Origin: Cyanophora paradoxa
Lineage: Eukaryota; Glaucocystophyceae; Cyanophorales; Cyanophoraceae
Length of the DNA stretch: 64,000 nt
Direction: 5' to 3'
Assembly (NCBI GenBank): GCA_004431415.1
Contig: QPMI01000559.1
Span: 1 to 64,000 of the forward strand
Positions 1 to 9,336 of the stretch are shown piece after piece (position 1 is the first letter of the stretch; every line of letters starts with the position of its first letter). A program made the translations under genes and the position numbers. The notes beneath the pieces were generated by a model, which had not been told where the DNA came from, made no database searches, and saw only the letters and a list, made by a program, of their open reading frames with translations.

Positions 1-700
1 TTTTGAGCCTGGTATAATTACTACTGCAAATATGGGCGAAACAGATCTTACAACTTTGGCCTATCGTTTAAGTTTGAACTGGGGGAATCGTAATAGCATA
101 TTTCAAATTGTTTCGGGACCCAGAGACACTGAAGATGTCTGCCTATTGCAACCGTTCCTGCACAGTAACCTGCCAGTTTCAAAGCTCTATCGAATCTGCT
201 AGGGCTGAACCGAAATGAGCCCTCCAGCTGTCTCTATCGTGTTTGAAGGAGACAAAGATCAGTAACTGCAGCTGAGCGATATCTCGAGGTTGCTGGCATT
301 CCAGTAACACCTTCACACCCTGAATATGGCGTGGATTTCACCGAAAGAATGCGGAGTGAGCCACTTGGTTATGCTGTCGAATTTCCAAAGATAATTGACA
401 TGAACAGCGACCAGTATCTATTCCTAGTCTGTGAAGAGCTTCGACCATTTGCTTCAAAGCTTCGCCGTGGGGCCAAAACAATGTGCAACTACGGGCTTGC
501 TCGAATTCAATGAGTCAGGACGTTGGCAAATTCGTTTATATAAATCAGGATCATCAAGCGAATGGATCTCCATCGAAGAGCGTCTTGTGCTGACTTCCTT
601 GCGACTGCGCATTGTAGACAGAGATGGTGATGATGTATTACTGAATGGATTGCCATGGTCTGGGGAGCTCCAGTTCATCACTTAGGGAAAGTCGCCAGAG
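1..700 (+). pseudogene. Broken virus-like ORF, unknown product
   Basis: An open frame enters from the left edge (base 2) and runs about 69 codons to a stop near 200. Two overlapping frames then continue (about 331-513 and 431-685), the second ending in GLPWSGELQFIT. The composition and the forced frame change near 500 look like one gene interrupted by indels. No domain is recognised. It is AT-rich like everything up to 10.5 kb and unlike the GC-rich host genes. It could be the 3' part of a virion-protein gene, but nothing in the sequence proves that. Confidence 0.35.
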
Positions 701-813
701 TTGCAGACAAGCAGCGACCGCTGCGCCAAACTGATTTGAAAAGTCGCAGACAAGCCGCTCGCTCGGGCGCCTGGGTTGCGCCCCGTTTTATTTCTTGGCA
801 CAATATATAAAAA

Positions 814-1152
814 ATGTCGCAGTTGATGCCCATAGCTCAGATTGAAAAGTACTTACCGTTGATGCGGGACAAAAAAGTATCACTTGTTGCGATTGGAGAT
901 AAGCCAAGCACACACAAACAAACAAACCTAGGTTTTCTGCAAGCTTACCGCCGATTTGGTCCTGACGGAATCAAAAAGGAGCTCGCAACCAAAAACACAA
1001 CTTGGTATCAGCGAAGAGAGAATTACATTAAGAGGCGACTGGGAGGGCGTAATGGAGCACCATTTTGGGAGAAAGATAAATCTGGCAGAACTATTCCAAC
1101 ACGTCTTGGACTCTCTCTGATTTCCTGGGCATTCATGCCGCCGCCTAATTAA
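814..1152 (+). CDS. Small basic protein of the virus-like island (112 aa)
   Basis: This is an intact ATG-to-stop frame. The start lies directly after an AT-rich leader (tatataaaaa-ATG-tcgcag), a context similar to other starts in the island (taaaATG at about 8.08 kb and 9.34 kb). The product is rich in Lys/Arg, with a basic centre (WYQRRENYIKRRLGGRNG) and a Pro-rich C-terminus (FMPPPN). There is no signal peptide or membrane segment, and I do not recognise a family. It is one of the few island genes with no visible break, so it is probably a real gene of the integrated element. A nucleic-acid-binding role would only be a guess from its charge. Confidence 0.5.
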   Translation: MSQLMPIAQIEKYLPLMRDKKVSLVAIGDKPSTHKQTNLGFLQAYRRFGPDGIKKELATKNTTWYQRRENYIKRRLGGRNGAPFWEKDKSGRTIPTRLGLSLISWAFMPPPN

Positions 1153-1223
1153 TGTAACGTCCCCGGAAATCAAGCCGGAATGCATTCACATTTATAAATT
1201 CGTTTGTTATAATTTGCACATAG

Positions 1224-1665
1224 TTATACCTGTGGGGTGAACAAATGCGAGTCACTATGCATTAGATCGAAGCCTGCCATTGTTGGGTTCGCAGCAAGCA
1301 CATTTGCTAGGACCGTATTTTCAAAAAGCCTCCCATCTTGGACATATCCTAAGTTGGTCAGAATGCTGAAATTAAATAGGACTCCGGCAGCAAATGCTGG
1401 CCCATACATAATGATTTGATGTAGCTCAAAAGGCTGGGAAACTCGACTTTAATCCAGGGATTAGGTAAAGTGCCCCCTTGGAACCCTGTTGAGTTGGGTC
1501 GCACATGAGAAGGTGGTCAATTCCTCAAAGTCGTTGCTTGTAATGTTGCATCTGGAATTATAAACCAGTTGACATCAAATGGCGGCTCAACTGTTAAAGA
1601 AGACGATATGATTAGTCTCTCATCGTTCAGTAGGTCATAGTTCGCCAGTAGAAAGCTGCAGAGTG
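1224..1665 (-). pseudogene. Fragmented minus-strand ORF of the virus-like island
   Basis: On the minus strand two open stretches follow one another in different frames. An ATG-less stretch at about 1640-1500 contains LANYDLLNDERLIISSS and PPFDVNWFIIPDATL. A 61-codon stretch at 1409-1224 contains GVLFNFSILTNLGYVQDG. The plus strand here has only short frames. It lies immediately downstream of the patatin-like gene on the same strand and may be its neighbour or a continuation. The function is unknown. Confidence 0.3.
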
Positions 1666-1679
1666 CATTTATTTAGCAT

Positions 1680-2607
1680 TTATTCGATTTGTTTCAGCCA
1701 TAAATCTGTCGTGGAAATCAAATAAGAAATATTCGATGGGGAGGCATCGTCAAGCTTGCTCATGACTGCAGCTGGTAGCGGAACACTTAAACGCCAGTAT
1801 CTTGTTAGATTCCTATCCGCATCAACTGGAAGCAGTTCCTGCATTTGAAAGTGCGATTCCAGCTCGCTACCAGCCATTAGCATAGAAATGATTGGGCTGC
1901 CTGAGAGGGATAGGATCCAGCCCAGTGCGCCCCAGCCTGACGTCTCCGAATTCGAAAAGCCTGCAGTCAATTGCTCACTGGCTTGGACTTCACCACAGCT
2001 AATGCTCACAAGAACAATTGGATCTTCTGCATCGTAAATTTTTACTGGCTGGCTGAGTGCAGCAACTGAGGGATTATTCAAACAGGCAATTGCCCCGTCA
2101 ACAGGTTTGTCCCCTAGAACCTTCGTGAAAGAATGTAGGCGCTGCAGAAGATGCTCTCACTGCATCACGAATCACGTGCTTGAATATGGCCCATCCTTCG
2201 TAAAAACTACGGGCTGCATCCGAACTGTATCAAACGCTGTTATTAATACATCTTTTGTCGATTCTGCAATTGTGTAGTCCTGGGCAACGTCTGTGAGCAC
2301 CGACTCCAGAGGGTTTGCATCATAGCGGCTGCCTGAGAGCAAGCTTGTCAGTGATCTTGGATTGCAAATATTGTTGGCAGTTCGTTTGATATAGACTCAA
2401 GATATCACCTGCAGAATATCGGTAAGCAAGAACAGAGCTGGAGCTGATGGATCGCCAATCCGCCGCTATTATTGCCCCTGTGAGGTGCCTGCAAAGAAAT
2501 CAAACAGCTGTGGTATTGCTTTCCAGTAATCGCCTCAATCCGTTGTAGAATTCGGCTATGACTATTCCACGAGCACCTCCACCTGATAGTGAGAGAATGA
2601 CCTTCAT
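1680..2607 (-). pseudogene. Patatin-like phospholipase, frameshifted
   Basis: Read on the minus strand from the ATG at 2607, the N-terminus is MKVILSLSGGGARG, the Gly-rich oxyanion-hole motif of patatins (GGGxRG). About 40 codons on, in a shifted frame, FFAGTSQG gives the GxSxG nucleophile elbow (near 2490). Near 2095, VDGAIACLNNP supplies the DG[A/G] motif that carries the catalytic Asp. A 133-codon open stretch (2081-1680) forms the C-terminus. The three motifs come in the correct order and spacing for a patatin-like lipid acyl hydrolase. At least two frame changes separate them, so as it stands the gene cannot make the full enzyme unless they are assembly errors. Patatins occur in bacteria, eukaryotes and some large DNA viruses. 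Confidence 0.7.
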
Positions 2608-3200
2608 TTTAAAAGGGGCTTATATAAAATGTCCTACATCTTGAAGAAGCAGTGCCACTTCGTAGATCTCCAGATTTCGTTGATGATCGACTCATAAATA
2701 TTCGCGTATTTGGAAGCATCTTGCAGACTTCATGCTGATCGTGACATCCACAGGACCGAGTTTAGTCGACCAGCTGCATTAATTCTGCGGAACTCCACGT
2801 TGGTGCCCCAGATATTGCACAGAGATTCTGTCTTGGTCCACTGAGAACTTTGTTGCTGAAATTATGGTCCAGGCGTTGCCACGACACCTGCGAATTGCCT
2901 CCTCAGGCACAGTCTCCAAGTATGATTCTGGTAGATTGATATTAGGCTCCAAAATGATAGAGGGGTCCATACATCAGCTCTACGTCTAATTGATGAATCA
3001 AATGATGTCGCAAACAAAACTGCGGCTCAAATCACTGGCGAATTCTCCTTGGCGAAGATGCTGCAATATCAGTGCTTGCATCACAAATTCAGCCGTTCCC
3101 TGGGACTTACTTTTTACAGCTGCACGAGAAGCAAATCTTCTTTCGGGTTTGATGTAAATCAAATCGATACCGAGCCAGCCACCAGGTTCGATATTCCTGG
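2608..3200 (-). pseudogene. Minus-strand ORF fragments upstream of the patatin-like gene
   Basis: Two minus-strand open stretches are visible. One lies at about 3195-2995 (no ATG; contains GGWLGIDLIYIKPERRF and QALILQHLRQGEF). The other is 63 codons at 2970-2779 (IRRCRGNAWTIISATKF). They are in different frames and probably belong to one broken gene. No family is recognised. Between 2608 and 2640 is a short AT-rich spacer (ttatataaaatg), which resembles the leaders of other genes in the island. Confidence 0.3.
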
Positions 3201-3539
3201 ATGCACCTTCGCTCTATCTTGATTGAGGCTGACAGGCACCTGCTCCGGCATTGCATGATAGATATGACTAGGGCTTCGCACCAGGCAGTGGAGAAATATC
3301 ATGGAACTAATATTTATCAGGATGGTAAGAAGGTTAGCACCGAAGAGCAGGTTATCAACATTTCAACTACTACTTCGGACCTATTGTCCTATACCACCTC
3401 TTCCAGGTTACCAAAGCCGCCAATCCCGGATGGACCTGGTCGAGAGCGAGTTGCTGATGAGACAGTTCCTTTCGGTCAACATATTGTCAGTGGGAGCAAG
3501 TTCGCAATAAACCTATCTTCGAACCGAAAAAACAAATAG
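3201..3539 (+). CDS. N-terminal part of the tail-fibre-like gene (112 codons open)
   Basis: An ATG-started open frame of 112 codons has no recognised domain in its first 90 residues. In a neighbouring frame just before its stop the sequence reads WEQVRNKPIF. That is the W-x-x-[IV]-x-x-x-P-x-F linker found again downstream (WSEIREQPTF near 4030, WDEIDEQPVF near 5010). This makes it likely that the region is the beginning of the modular fibre gene, with a frameshift near 3490-3510. The start codon is uncertain. Confidence 0.35.
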   Translation: MHLRSILIEADRHLLRHCMIDMTRASHQAVEKYHGTNIYQDGKKVSTEEQVINISTTTSDLLSYTTSSRLPKPPIPDGPGRERVADETVPFGQHIVSGSKFAINLSSNRKNK

Positions 3540-3591
3540 ATGAACAGTATTTACCTCCTGAAATCGATATATTAGAGCTTGATGATTACCA

Positions 3592-3835
3592 ATTTGTCCC
3601 AGATGAGGAAGAGTTTTTACCTGACGGTTTCGACCCGCAAGAGTATGAGTATGATCAATACGACCCAAATGAGGAAGAGTATTTACCCGATGGTTTAGAT
3701 CCACAAGAGTATGAGTATGAACAGAATTATGAACCCATGAGGAATATTTAGCAGATGGTCTCGAACCACCAGTTTGGATTATGAGCAACCTTATGAACCC
3801 ATGAGGAGTTTTACCAGATGGTTTACAACCGGAGC
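3592..3835 (+). repeat. Acidic tandem repeat within the fibre gene
   Basis: About four imperfect copies of a 63-66 nt unit encode EEEFLPDGFDPQEYEYDQ-like segments. Copies 1 and 2 (about 3595-3725) share one frame. Copies 3 and 4 have lost bases in the 'ccaaatgaggaagag' part and are frameshifted relative to the first two. Confidence 0.7.
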
Positions 3836-4442
3836 TTTTTGAGTTCTTTCCAGATTGGGAACAGATCAACAACAAACCAGCGAGATATCCACCAGAGGAT
3901 CACAACCATGATTGGGATGAGATCTTGGTAAACCTGAGAAATATCCACCTGAAGATCACAGGCATGATTGGGGCGATATCGATGGAATTCCACCTGAGTT
4001 TCCGCCAGAAGACCATTTACATATTTGGAGCGAAATACGAGAGCAGCCCACTTTTGCATCAGCAGGAAATGTATTATTAGGAGATATTAACAATGGTGTG
4101 AGTCTCTACCAAAATATAAACACACCAGAAAGATTACAATTAAACGATTATTATGTGAATCGTCAGGGAATCGATGCAGGCACCACAATGGACGGTGAAT
4201 TGTATATTAGACCACCCACAAGGATGTAATATTACCACTTGGTGGTGGAATTGAAATTAAAAATACAAAACCAGGAATCTACTTAACAAACTACTACCCC
4301 GATGATGTCCGATGACAGCAGGATTTATTTCTCTACCATCTGATCCAGCAAACTATGATAACAAAGATGCAACAATACAAATTAATGTGACTAATGTAAG
4401 CGATTTAGACGGATCAAGACCAAAATTAATATTTAGCCGTGA

Positions 4443-5117
4443 GCAACTCGCAGCAGAAACACTTTAGGAGATCGCGATGATTATAAACAATGTGAGGTAG
4501 CATGGATTAAAACAAATTATAATGGTGGAGTTCCTGAGGGTCTTTTAGAAATCAATCAGAGAGCCTCAGCGAAAAACATTCATAACGAAAATATTTCAAG
4601 AGTCGTAACAGAAGATTATTTTAGATGGGATAATATCCCTGACGCACCCGAAAAATTCCCACCCTCAGACCATGAACATGTTAAAGCAGATATTACGGAT
4701 TTTGCACATACTCATGTCAAAGCCGATATTACGGATTTTGACCATACTCACACAAAAGCGCAAATCACAGATTTTGCCCACACTCACACAAAAGATCAAA
4801 TAACAGACTTTGCCCATACTCATCTAAAAGCAGATATTACAGACTTTGCACATGCTCACACAAAAGCAGATATCACAGATTTTGCACACACCCACCTTAA
4901 AGCAGATATTACAGACTTTGCACATACTCACCTAAAAGCAGATATTACAGATTTTGCACATACCCACACAAAAGTGGATATCTCAGATTTTGCACATAGG
5001 CACAATTGGGACGAAATAGACGAACAGCCAGTTTTTGCACAATTGAATGCAATCGGAAACGTTTTTAATGGAGTCACTCTTACCAATCAAGTAATACACC
5101 TGAAAGATTGTATTTGA
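4443..5117 (+). CDS. Fibre segment with uninterrupted ATG-less reading frame
   Basis: One frame stays open from about 4443 to 5117 although it has no usable ATG. It covers CEVAWIKT, a short spacer, nine DITDFAHTH repeats and the WDEIDEQPVFA linker. The absence of a start and the frame changes on both sides show that it is an internal piece of the long fibre protein and not a gene of its own. The CE[VM]AWIKT motif recurs at about 5450, where the next open stretch (5455-5889) begins. Confidence 0.6.
   Translation, partial: ATRSRNTLGDRDDYKQCEVAWIKTNYNGGVPEGLLEINQRASAKNIHNENISRVVTEDYFRWDNIPDAPEKFPPSDHEHVKADITDFAHTHVKADITDFDHTHTKAQITDFAHTHTKDQITDFAHTHLKADITDFAHAHTKADITDFAHTHLKADITDFAHTHLKADITDFAHTHTKVDISDFAHRHNWDEIDEQPVFAQLNAIGNVFNGVTLTNQVIHLKDCI
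4683..5006 (+). repeat. Nine 36-nt (12-codon) ADITDFAHTH repeats
   Basis: Nine consecutive in-frame units follow the consensus K-A-D-I-T-D-F-A-H-T-H-[TLV], with small changes (KAQ, KDQ, HAH, HRH). A regular hydrophobic-plus-His period of this kind is seen in trimeric beta-helical shafts of phage tail fibres, where lines of His can coordinate metal. The frame is intact throughout. Confidence 0.85.
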
Positions 5118-5454
5118 ATGATCATTATGTTAGTCTCAATGGTTCATTTACAGGTGAAACAGGCACACCGATGGTGGAACTCTTGCAGTAAGATTACCCA
5201 GGGATCCAATCGTAAATGGAGTTTATGATGGTGATTTAATGTAGGAGTAAATGATACTTTCCCCAGTATCTATGTTACGAATTATCACCCAGTGAAACAG
5301 GACAAGTAGCCGATTTTTCAGCAGCTATTCAAATAAACGTTACAGATCAAAGCGCATATGATGGAGCAAGACCTAAGATAGTTTTCACAAGGGAGAAAGT
5401 TGTAAACTACCTTCCTGTTGTGGACAACCCACAGACGATCACGGAAAATGTGAG

Positions 5455-5889
5455 ATGGCATGGATTAAAACGACAACAGGTGGCGCCTTAGAAGTCAATC
5501 AGAGAATGGCGGCGAAAAACTTACACAATACAACCCTTTCCGGTGTTGTTACAGATGATTACCTTACCAATAAAGGATATCTTACGACCGCGGATTTAAG
5601 CAGTTATGCAACCGATGCAGAATTAGCGGCGGCACTTGCGAATTATCTACCTCTCACAGGTGGAACTGTAACAGGAACTGTGAATGCTACCACTTTACAA
5701 ATTGGTGGAACCACAATACCAAAAGGTTACGATTTTGACCAATTAGATGTGGTTTCGACAGATAGAAGCGCAAATAATTGGACTGTCAATTGGAGTCCGA
5801 GAACCGGACAAACAGATGTTATACAACACCACAAAATGATGAAGATTGTAGCGCTTGTTTTATGCGTTGGACAGTTCCAGAAGGTATGA
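5455..5889 (+). CDS. Fibre segment, 144 codons open
   Basis: The frame starts MAWIKTTTGGALEVNQR, a second copy of the segment at 4497. It continues through YLTTADLSSYATDAELAAAL, a motif common in phage fibre shafts, and then LPLTGGTVTGTVNATTLQIGG. The first NCRYF-type module begins near 5750 (DVVSTDRSANNW) and continues in a different frame after about 5800. It is an internal part of the fibre protein; the apparent ATG is probably not a native start. Confidence 0.55.
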   Translation: MAWIKTTTGGALEVNQRMAAKNLHNTTLSGVVTDDYLTNKGYLTTADLSSYATDAELAAALANYLPLTGGTVTGTVNATTLQIGGTTIPKGYDFDQLDVVSTDRSANNWTVNWSPRTGQTDVIQHHKMMKIVALVLCVGQFQKV

Positions 5890-6935
5890 AATCGTTTTAC
5901 ATCCAGCACATGCCGTGGTATAATTGTAGATACTTTGATATTTACGGGCAAACTGTGAATGGATATCAACATTTCTTAAAACGTATAAATGCATATCAGG
6001 AAATCCAGGCAGTCAATCAAGATGGAACACACAATACTGTTTTGTTTGCCTCAATCAACTGTGAGTTTTACACAAAGATATATATTCAAGGTCGAAAAGG
6101 TCGCATTCATCTTACGGGGTTTTCGGTTGGAGTAGACAGAGAGCAACCGACAATGAATTGGGCATGATCTCTTGGATAATATATTTAGCAAACCGTCATT
6201 TTATTCAGCCGCAGACCTCCCAGCAACAGCAAATGGACAGTGGACAATTGGTTAAAATCAACAGACAATATAGAAAGATTTTGGTTTGGAAATGGTAATA
6301 CGACATATATTCGTGGTTATGGAAACTCTGATAATGTTTGTGTGGAGTTTCGCAATGGCTCCGATTTAGCATTATTAAAATCATATAATAATGGTAATTT
6401 ATGGGTAGGAGGACTTTAAATGTTACTACAAGTGTAAGCGCACCATCAATTACAGGAACTACTATAAATGCAACAACCATTGATGTTGCAACATTAAAAA
6501 GAAATGGTTATGACGTTCCGAAATTCTACGCTTTTGATGACACAGTAGCAGGTGGTGCTTATCATTCATCGGGCGAACTTGGTCGGTTGGGTATGGAACA
6601 GCTTGGGATCCAGGATATAATTATGGTAGTCATGTGTATAATAGTGAAAGTCAAGATGAAGTGTCTACAACAACTTGGATTCAGTATACAATTCCCACCG
6701 CATTAGTGAATGGAACAGCATACCTTACACATTTACCATGGTTTAATTGCCGTTACTTTGAGATTTGGGGAGTCCGTAGTAATGGGCAATAGTATTTATT
6801 ACAAGAGTAAATAACTATCAGCCACATGATGGTAACGCAGACGGTCACCACAACGGGTTAAACAATGTCCCAATTTTCCTTGCCGGTCGATTTACTCACC
6901 TCCGTATTTATCCCAGAGTTGGAAGAGTTCACATT

Positions 6936-8063
6936 ATGGGAATTGGTTTTACGCATGATCGAGCTAATAGTAGTTCATATGGTGGTCACACCGGTTTTAT
7001 TCATTGGAATAATGTTTACAGTAAACCTACTATTCCTACATCCTATCTGTCGTTAACAGATGTCACAAATTCAATTGGAAACATTACCAGTTTTGATGTG
7101 GTTTCAGGATGGAATAGTGCAACTGTTTATTTTATAGGATCTTGGGGAACAGGTTGGAAACCTACAACAGACAATCCAGTAGAAGGATTTTATAGCCACA
7201 TCGAAAATGATACCACAAGTGGTGACTACATGCAAATGGAAGTTCCCAGTGGAATGCGAACCTGTCATGTCCAGTATTTCTGTTCGACGAATTGTAGATA
7301 TTTTGATATTGGTGGATATCGAAACAATAGATGGAATCACATAATGAGAGTAAATACGTATCAAAATATTTCAAATGTAGCCGATTCAAATTGGCATGAT
7401 GGGTTAACATGGACATCCTTCTTTTGTGCGAATTTCTCACATATTCGATTTATTGCAAGAAAGGGAAGATGTCACGTTGGGATGATTGGATGGACAAAAG
7501 AAGTAGGAAGAACCTCACCAGCAAATGGTATGATCAGTTGGGATAACATTTTTAGTAAACCGCTGTCGGCAACTTGGGCTACCGGAGATTGGATAAACTC
7601 CGGTGATAATTACCCGAGAATGTATTTTGGGACAGGTTCTACTACGTATATTAGAGGACATGCAACAACAGTAGTAGAGTTTCGAAATGCATCCGATGTT
7701 CACGTAGCATTTATAAATGACGATGGTTACATGTGGGTTAGAAACTATCTCGGACAAGGTAGCGATAGAAGATACAAAACCGATATTAAAAAGATAACCG
7801 GCGCTCTTTCAGCAATTGAAAAATTAGAAGGAGTGAGTTTTAAACGAATCGGAAGTGAAAAAGACGGAACAAGATTAGGTTTAATTGCGCAAGATGTGCA
7901 ACAGGTAATACCAGAAGTTGTATGTGCGAGCAATAAAGATGGTTACTTAGCTCTCGAATACACGGGTTTAATTCCAGTTCTCATAGAAGCCGTTAAAGAA
8001 TTATCTAAGAAATGCAAAGGTCTACAAGATCAAATAGATCAATGGCGCAGCCAGGCTGCTTAA
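6936..8063 (+). CDS. Fibre C-terminus with peptidase S74 chaperone domain (375 codons)
   Basis: This is the longest clean open stretch of the fibre gene. Residues ~1-40 finish one module (GFIHWNNVYSKPTIP). Residues ~50-210 hold a complete third module (CSTNCRYFDIGGYR, ending WDNIFSKPLSAT). Residues ~215-270 form a short beta-rich neck. The C-terminal ~100 residues are the intramolecular chaperone/peptidase S74 domain: GSDRRYKTDIKKITGAL with the Ser-Asp-x-Arg-x-Lys signature, then GLIAQDVQQVIPEVV. A final helical part (EAVKELSKKCKGLQDQID) probably forms the trimeric coil. In phage endosialidases this domain directs trimerisation and cleaves itself off at the conserved Ser. Sequence continuity upstream shows that the real N-terminus lies kilobases further 5'. 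Confidence 0.8.
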   Translation: MGIGFTHDRANSSSYGGHTGFIHWNNVYSKPTIPTSYLSLTDVTNSIGNITSFDVVSGWNSATVYFIGSWGTGWKPTTDNPVEGFYSHIENDTTSGDYMQMEVPSGMRTCHVQYFCSTNCRYFDIGGYRNNRWNHIMRVNTYQNISNVADSNWHDGLTWTSFFCANFSHIRFIARKGRCHVGMIGWTKEVGRTSPANGMISWDNIFSKPLSATWATGDWINSGDNYPRMYFGTGSTTYIRGHATTVVEFRNASDVHVAFINDDGYMWVRNYLGQGSDRRYKTDIKKITGALSAIEKLEGVSFKRIGSEKDGTRLGLIAQDVQQVIPEVVCASNKDGYLALEYTGLIPVLIEAVKELSKKCKGLQDQIDQWRSQAA

Positions 8064-8093
8064 CTGCCGTAATAAAATGTCACAGTATAATAA

Positions 8094-8402
8094 ATGGCGA
8101 CCTATCCACTTGGTGGATCTCCTTCTACTACTTCTGAGCCTGTCGCTCTTGCTTTTGATACTATTAAACTTGTAGCCGCGCTACAAAATGTCGAAAAAAC
8201 GATACAGCAAACTAACAAACTGTCCCCAGTTGTTCATGAATATAAAAACCTCTTGGTTAATGTCCTTGCGCAATCGGCTTATGGTGATCCTGTTGCTAAA
8301 TACTCTGAGTGCGATAGCAATATCAAAGCAATGACAGCCAATATTCAAGCTCTTTCTGTTGCTTACCAAGCCCTTGGAGCGAATCTAATCACTTTGGCTT
8401 GA
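8094..8402 (+). CDS. Small helical protein of the virus-like island (102 aa)
   Basis: This intact ATG-to-stop frame begins 30 bp after the fibre gene stop. The residue pattern (KLVAALQNVEKTIQQTNKL, LSVAYQALGANLITLA) suggests amphipathic helices with a hydrophobic C-terminus. There is no signal peptide or known domain. A further ATG at about 8077 lies in another frame. Its position between the fibre gene and the paralogous pair, on the same strand, suggests a shared late or structural gene block. The function is unknown. Confidence 0.55.
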   Translation: MATYPLGGSPSTTSEPVALAFDTIKLVAALQNVEKTIQQTNKLSPVVHEYKNLLVNVLAQSAYGDPVAKYSECDSNIKAMTANIQALSVAYQALGANLITLA

Positions 8403-8458
8403 TGGTAGTTTGGCTTGTCTGCCGACTTTTTTTTCTTTCCTTCTTAGTAAAATAAGCA

Positions 8459-9313
8459 ATGGGCGAATATAATCGGGTTCAGTTACCTATCTATTCACTT
8501 GGATCCCCTGCAAATCATTTTCGCCAACACGAAGTCAATGATGAGGTTCGCGGTCTGGAATCCACTGAACGACCTAATTCGAATGGTAACTCTTTTGACA
8601 AAAACTCAATGATTCGAGTAAAAGAACTTCGAGCTGACAAGAACTCAGGTGTGGTTAAAACAACTCGACTACTCGTAAGCAATGCTAACTTCTTCCAACC
8701 AATAAATGGAGGTCCTGATGCTTATGGTGTTGATCTGAAAGCCCTTGACTTCGATAAGAATTCTGCTGCTGTTACTGTGAGATCAGGAGGAGCTTTTATT
8801 GGCGGTGGCTGCAGAATTTCAGGTCAACTCTCTTCTTCGATTGCATACAATGATGTCCCGGATTCCCTTGAACAAAATGTTGAAAATCCACAACGAATTC
8901 GGTTCTATACACCAGTTGCACAGCAACCTTTTCTTCACTTCTATGTTGCATCATCTGTCTCTCTTGAAAATTCAGAGTTGGTTTCCATTACAGGAACTGA
9001 TCGTGTGAGAATGAATATTCCTCTTCCCACAGCAATGCTTTCGATGTGCAGAGCAAACAACAATCAACCAGGTCACAATTACCTATTCTTTGTTCAAGCA
9101 TCAAACCATTTTGGTAGAGGATATTGTGTTTATAACAATTTGACATTTACTTATGATTTGTTTGTCACTGAGGTAGGAGTTTATAATACTATGATAATTG
9201 GACTGAGAACAGATATAGCTGCTGTTTCAGCACTTCGTGGTGTGAATATTGCTGATATTTTTACAACCGGATTTTACCAGGAGCCAGATGTTATTGACGA
9301 TCCTACTCCGTAA
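8459..9313 (+). CDS. Virion-like protein A of a paralogous pair (284 aa)
   Basis: An intact 284-codon frame. The sequence is rich in beta-forming residues and Asn/Gly, with no membrane segment or signal peptide. It shares an evident common plan with the next gene: H[VE].FDDVEGLEST / HEVNDEVRGLEST near the start, then ELR.DKN.GVVKTT[RK]LLV[ST]NANF, GGA[YF]IG.G, and RIR.Y.PV in the middle. I do not recognise the family. Its location after a fibre gene and its duplication suggest a structural protein (minor capsid, head decoration or fibre accessory), but that is inference. Confidence 0.6.
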   Translation: MGEYNRVQLPIYSLGSPANHFRQHEVNDEVRGLESTERPNSNGNSFDKNSMIRVKELRADKNSGVVKTTRLLVSNANFFQPINGGPDAYGVDLKALDFDKNSAAVTVRSGGAFIGGGCRISGQLSSSIAYNDVPDSLEQNVENPQRIRFYTPVAQQPFLHFYVASSVSLENSELVSITGTDRVRMNIPLPTAMLSMCRANNNQPGHNYLFFVQASNHFGRGYCVYNNLTFTYDLFVTEVGVYNTMIIGLRTDIAAVSALRGVNIADIFTTGFYQEPDVIDDPTP

Positions 9314-9336
9314 AATTTATATTACTTTAATGTAAA

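Larger units (their letters stand above)
3511..8063 (+). pseudogene. Long modular tail-fibre-like protein with many frame breaks
   Basis: Consecutive plus-strand open stretches in changing frames encode one very long, repetitive protein. In order: an acidic Tyr/Glu repeat (3592-3835); a W-x-x-I-x-x-x-P linker and a 'PERLQLNDYYV' module (about 4030-4490); nine 12-residue ADITDFAHTH repeats (4683-5006); a second copy of the linker and 'PERLYLNDHYV' module (about 5010-5500); an ADLSSYATDAEL region; three copies of a module containing NCRYF[DE]I (about 5750-7560) joined by WxN[IV][FY]SKP linkers; and a C-terminal peptidase S74 chaperone domain. Such repeats are typical of phage and large-virus receptor-binding fibres, which trimerise and use the S74 domain to fold. 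At least six frame changes are needed. They may be decay of an integrated virus or homopolymer errors. Confidence 0.7.

Noticed and set aside
4683-5006. CRISPR-like array because of the regular 36-bp period
   Set aside because: There are no unique spacers; the repeats are contiguous, in frame and protein-coding.
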